The notes beneath the pieces were generated by a model. It was not told the DNA's origin. It saw only the letters and a list, made by a program, of their open reading frames with translations, and ran no database searches. A stretch of 25,997 nt of DNA, taken from the IMG/VR virus record IMGVR_UViG_3300042691_018062, positions 1 through 25,997 of that record; one strand, given 5' to 3'. Positions 23,208 to 25,997 of this stretch are shown here, one piece after another; within the stretch, counting starts at the first letter, position 1, and each line of letters opens with the position of its first letter. Both the position numbers and the translations under genes were made by a program. The DNA comes from a virus.

Positions 23208-24416
23208 TTACCTATAATTACCTGAAGACTTACCGAAATCGCTTCGCGAAAGAATTGATGTTTCTGTAAAGTTTAACTGTAGAGAAATTTGTGCTGGGTA
23301 ACCATCTGAGTGCGTAACATACCCATTCGGCGTATAGTCTACTGCAACAGAATTTAACACACATTTTTTTGTTTTAATTAATGATGTGTTCGTTTTGTTC
23401 CCATGAAAAAAAGTAATTTCAAATTGCGCAGGTGGGATAAAATATCGCCCAGATACGCCTGCTGGAATTTCTGGTGCTGCATAATATTTTAATGCATGTA
23501 AAATCCCAGTATTAATGCTTGTCGCGAACAATGCATCGGCGTCCCTTTTATTTTTAGGCGTTAATTTAAAGTCTAAAATAAATTTACGAAGACCTGTGCC
23601 TTGAAACATCATTTCTAATTGCGGATTAAGTGCTAACCCCGTTGTTCCGAAAAATAACACTCTTTCAGCACCCTCGCCGAGACCAGGAACCTGACGAGCC
23701 AAACTTGTAGCCAGTTCCAATGCATACATTGATGCGCCAGCTGTACTCACGTCGCTGCCTTTTGTGACCCCATATGCTTGGGCTAAAAGTCCTGGCACGC
23801 CTAATGCCTGAGTTAGACCAGTTTCTAGAAATAAATGATCATATGAAACACCAATATTATCTGGCATTGGTAAAATGATGTATTTTACATTATTATTTGT
23901 ATTTCTACGAAGACTAAAATTTGCAAGTCGACTTTTTAACGCTTCACCAGCTCCACTTATGTTTACGCCGAGGGAACTTTGTACTGAGTCATTTATGAAT
24001 CCAGTAAATTGATCCGTTAATCCTAACGAATCGGCGGCACCGATAGCGCCACCACCCAATGCACTACCTGCAGTACCAACACCTAATTGCGCTAATACCG
24101 ATGAACCAATAATCGCTTTCCCAACTGGACTGGTTATGGCATTGTAACCCTCAATCAATCCTTGCCCAAGATCTCTTGTGATACCCGAATCTTCGCCCTG
24201 CTCATTTGCTGGCAATCCACTGGCGTCGCGTTTAATTTCACTAATTGCGAGCATCACATAAGGATATCCTTGCTGCTCAGCCTCTGATGTTCTATCTTTG
24301 TTCGAATCAATATCTCTTGGGAACGAAAGGTATTTACGACCTACTGCAGATTCAACATCTTGTAATTCTTCTTCTAGTGCCGTTGCAGTGACATTTTGTT
24401 CTGCATTTTCTGTCAT
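23208..24416 (-). CDS. 48: Baseplate tail-tube cap protein, gp48-like
   Basis: This is a 402-residue protein (T4 gp48 is 364). The C-terminal half fits the gp48/gp54 tube-initiator pattern: FQGTGLRKFILDFKLTPKNK at 271-290, RYFIPPAQFEITFFHG at 324-339, CVLNSVAVDYTPNGY at 352-366, HSDGYPAQISLQLNFTETSI at 369-388. The N-terminal half has an unusual Gly/Ala-rich stretch (about 100-135). In T4, gp48 and gp54 sit on the hub and template the first tube ring. The gp48 rather than gp54 label is chosen by gene context and is less certain than the family. The ATG at 24416 has AGGA eight bases upstream. It is the first gene of the leftward operon and is divergent from gp4. Confidence 0.8.
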   Translation of the reverse strand: MTENAEQNVTATALEEELQDVESAVGRKYLSFPRDIDSNKDRTSEAEQQGYPYVMLAISEIKRDASGLPANEQGEDSGITRDLGQGLIEGYNAITSPVGKAIIGSSVLAQLGVGTAGSALGGGAIGAADSLGLTDQFTGFINDSVQSSLGVNISGAGEALKSRLANFSLRRNTNNNVKYIILPMPDNIGVSYDHLFLETGLTQALGVPGLLAQAYGVTKGSDVSTAGASMYALELATSLARQVPGLGEGAERVLFFGTTGLALNPQLEMMFQGTGLRKFILDFKLTPKNKRDADALFATSINTGILHALKYYAAPEIPAGVSGRYFIPPAQFEITFFHGNKTNTSLIKTKKCVLNSVAVDYTPNGYVTHSDGYPAQISLQLNFTETSILSRSDFGKSSGNYR

Positions 24417-24426
24417 TGCGGTATCC

Positions 24427-24434
24427 TATAAATA
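24427..24434 (+). promoter_or_regulatory. Exact T4-type late promoter box (TATAAATA) in the divergent junction
   Basis: TATAAATA matches the T4 late promoter consensus exactly and is in the right orientation for gp4. It ends only four bases before the gp4 ATG, so a transcript starting about six bases downstream would begin at or inside the start codon. No Shine-Dalgarno is visible for gp4, which would fit a leaderless message. Confidence 0.45.
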
Positions 24435-24438
24435 GTTG

Positions 24439-24876
24439 ATGGCTTACAGCGGTAAATTTAGTCCTAAAAATACCAATAAATATTTAGGTGATCCCACAAA
24501 CATCTGGTACAGATCGCTTTGGGAACGCCGAGTAATGGTACACCTAGATGAAAATTCCAGTGTAATTGAGTGGTCGAGCGAGGAAATCATTATACCATAT
24601 TTATCACCGATTGATAATCGTTGGCATCGTTATTTTCCAGACTTTTTTGCACGAGTTCGTAACAAAGCTGGGTTGTTGGAGGGAGTAGTTATAGAAGTTA
24701 AACCTCATAACCAGTCAGTTCCACCAAAAGTAGGTAAGAAAGTTACTAAAAGAGTTATTCAAGAAGTGATTACTTATGGGATAAATGAGGCAAAGTGGAA
24801 CGCAGCAAATGAGTATTGTAAAACTCGCGGTTGGACGTTTAAGGTTGTAACGGAAAAAGAGCTTTTTGGAAAATAA
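24439..24876 (+). CDS. 4: Head completion protein gp4
   Basis: I choose the ATG at 24439 over the TTG one codon earlier, giving 145 residues (T4 gp4 is about 150). The N-terminus MAYSGKFSPKNTNKYLGDP is typical of the family. The protein has the layout of a PD-(D/E)xK nuclease-like fold: SLWER with E29, then RYFPDF with D68, then VIEVKP with E86 and K88, and a helix-rich C-terminus with EYCKTRGWTFKVV. Relation of gp4 to TnsA-type nucleases has been suggested from such motifs. In T4, gp4 acts after DNA packaging so that tails can join heads. It is the first gene of the rightward operon and overlaps the next gene as TAATG. Confidence 0.9.
   Translation: MAYSGKFSPKNTNKYLGDPTNIWYRSLWERRVMVHLDENSSVIEWSSEEIIIPYLSPIDNRWHRYFPDFFARVRNKAGLLEGVVIEVKPHNQSVPPKVGKKVTKRVIQEVITYGINEAKWNAANEYCKTRGWTFKVVTEKELFGK
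24481..24487 (-). promoter_or_regulatory. Candidate late promoter box for the leftward operon
   Basis: The minus strand reads CCTAAATATTTATTGG, containing the same CTAAATA as the boxes before gp25 and the 145-aa gene. It lies inside the gp4 coding region, about 65 bases before the gp48-like ATG. A transcript from it would have a leader of roughly 55 bases and would overlap the start of gp4 in antisense. Confidence 0.35.
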
Positions 24877-25424
24877 TGGCAAGACTTTTAGACAAATTAA
24901 GTAAAGAAATGAACGCTGCGGGCATCAAACCTCGCACTGGTCAGGCTAGAAGCTGGCTCCAATCCAAAATTTCTCGTCTTCGCATACCATCAAATAGATC
25001 AAATATCTTAAATGATGCTGATCGTATCTCCCCAAAGGCATTTATCGGTCGTATGTATTTTTACCACTACGACCCCAAGTATAAAGACACCCTCCCAGTC
25101 TACGATAGATTCCCATTAGTAATTCCAATGGAAGCATACAGCGACGGCTTCCTTGCTATGAATCTCCACTATCTTGATCCAGGAAGTCGTTTGGCTCTTT
25201 TAGACCGACTTATGGATTTTATTAATAACGATAAATATGACGATAGTACTCGTTTTAATCTATCTTATGATTTGTTGAACCGTTCAAGACGATACAAGCT
25301 GTTTGAGCCATGCATCAAGCGATATTTGATCTCTCATATCATGTCATCAATCATTTATATCGAGCCAGACAACTGGGAAACGGCGATATTCCTACCAACA
25401 GCCCAAATGGTGTATAAAAAATAA
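24876..25424 (+). CDS. Conserved T4-type protein, possibly DNA end protector gp2-like
   Basis: This is a 182-residue protein. Residues about 50-120 contain a distinctive pattern, GRMYFYHYDPKYKDTLPVYD then RFPLVIPMEAYSDGF and LAMNLHYLDP. Near the end it has EPCIKRYLISHIMSSIIYIE and WETAIFLPTAQ. I recognise this as a conserved protein of T4-type phages. In T4, gene 2 (DNA end protector) lies beside gene 4, so a gp2-like role is possible, but the match is from memory and tentative. The N-terminus is basic and helical, and could bind DNA. The ATG overlaps the gp4 stop as TAATG, with GGA upstream. Confidence 0.8.
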   Translation: MARLLDKLSKEMNAAGIKPRTGQARSWLQSKISRLRIPSNRSNILNDADRISPKAFIGRMYFYHYDPKYKDTLPVYDRFPLVIPMEAYSDGFLAMNLHYLDPGSRLALLDRLMDFINNDKYDDSTRFNLSYDLLNRSRRYKLFEPCIKRYLISHIMSSIIYIEPDNWETAIFLPTAQMVYKK

Positions 25425-25997
25425 TGGCAAGAATACAATCATATAGTCCTGGCGAACTGTTTCGATATTCGTTTTTAAAATCATCAAAAATGTCATTGCA
25501 AATGAATGACATCCCAGCTATTTTAAAAAGAGAATCTCGTATTCCTAGAAATAAACTTCGAGATTTACAATTTTTATGTGAGTCTGTTGAGATGCCAGGA
25601 AAAAATCTCTCAACTGCTGAGTACAGAGTTGCTGGTGACAATCGCGCTAAAATTCCAATTGCTAGAAATTTCCCAGAAGTTAATCTAACCTTCCTACATG
25701 ATGAGTATCTATTTCCACTATATGACTTTTTCAGTAAGTGGATAGAACTCGCAGCTCCTCGTGAGCATTCTGTCGCTTATTACGATGACATTGTAGTAAA
25801 ACAGGGTATAGAATTGATACAATGGGAAGAAAGCGGGAAAGAAGCTGCTATGGTTGCGCAGTTAAGAAATGCATTTCCAATTACACTTGCTTCAATGCAA
25901 GGAAATTGGGGCGATGATAATATACAACGAATAAGCGTCACATTAGCATTTGAGGATTTTAAGATTATCGATGGTTCTAATACAATCGGTAAATCTA
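25424..25997 (+). CDS. Tail-tube-fold protein (gp19/gp54-like), partial
   Basis: An ATG at 25424, overlapping the previous stop as TAATG, opens a frame that runs off the right edge after 191 codons. Residues about 51-85 read QFLCESVEMPGKNLSTAEYR then GDNRAKIPIARNF. They are followed by EVNLTFLHDEYLFPLYDFFS with KWIELAAP and, near the end, NWGDDNIQRISVTLAFEDFK. The order of strands (a MPG turn, a beta hairpin, a helix with W, then an aromatic closing strand) is that of the T4 tail tube family, shared by gp19 and the tube domain of gp54. Which of the two, or a third paralogue, cannot be decided from the part visible. Confidence 0.8.
   Translation, partial: MARIQSYSPGELFRYSFLKSSKMSLQMNDIPAILKRESRIPRNKLRDLQFLCESVEMPGKNLSTAEYRVAGDNRAKIPIARNFPEVNLTFLHDEYLFPLYDFFSKWIELAAPREHSVAYYDDIVVKQGIELIQWEESGKEAAMVAQLRNAFPITLASMQGNWGDDNIQRISVTLAFEDFKIIDGSNTIGKS

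Noticed and set aside
25351-25641. Minus-strand frame opposite the tube-fold gene
   Set aside because: It is antisense to the TAATG-linked rightward genes and shows no family pattern.

Overview
The window looks like part of the late structural region of a large T4-type contractile-tailed phage (myovirus), most likely marine. gp25, gp6, gp53, a gp48-like tube cap, a gp27/gp5-type hub and gp4 can all be recognised, in the compact, AT-rich arrangement typical of marine T4-type phages of cyanobacteria or proteobacteria. The host cannot be read directly. A Coq4-like gene hints at a ubiquinone-using (proteobacterial) host, but this is inference.

Layout. Almost everything from 1 to 24416 is on the minus strand and reads right to left as one chain of tightly packed, often overlapping genes: gp48-like tube cap (24416), gp53 wedge, gp27-like hub, gp5-like spike, a 3299-residue collagen-like tail fibre with a self-cleaving S74 chaperone end, then a run of small accessory genes (133, 145, 76, 112, 158, 44 and 236 aa). 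After these come a Coq4-like protein (279 aa), a 60-aa membrane protein, a 48-aa Cys-rich protein and a 675-aa protein with an N-terminal membrane segment. The chain ends with the wedge genes gp25 and gp6 and the start of a large gp7-position structural protein that runs off the left edge. At 24417-24438 there is a 22-bp divergent junction. To its right, on the plus strand, lie gp4 (head completion), a 182-aa possible gp2-like protein and the start of a tail-tube-fold protein that runs off the right edge.

How the parts work together. gp27 and gp5 form the central hub and spike, gp53, gp25 and gp6 form the wedge, and the gp48-like protein caps the hub and starts tube growth. The giant fibre and the small genes behind it are probably the receptor-binding and decoration set. 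Many junctions are TAATG or ATGA overlaps, which suggests translational coupling. Short T4-late-type boxes (CTAAATA, AATAAATA, CATAAATA, TATAAATA) sit at several gene ends and could be internal late promoters.

The most interesting points are: the Coq4-like gene with an intact HDxxHx11E metal motif inside a baseplate operon, next to three other small or membrane-anchored genes; a gp5-like spike without a visible lysozyme domain; the modular giant fibre; and a hairpin that would hide the ribosome binding site of the 112-aa gene. There is no non-coding stretch longer than 60 bases, and I see no tRNA, CRISPR array or insertion sequence.
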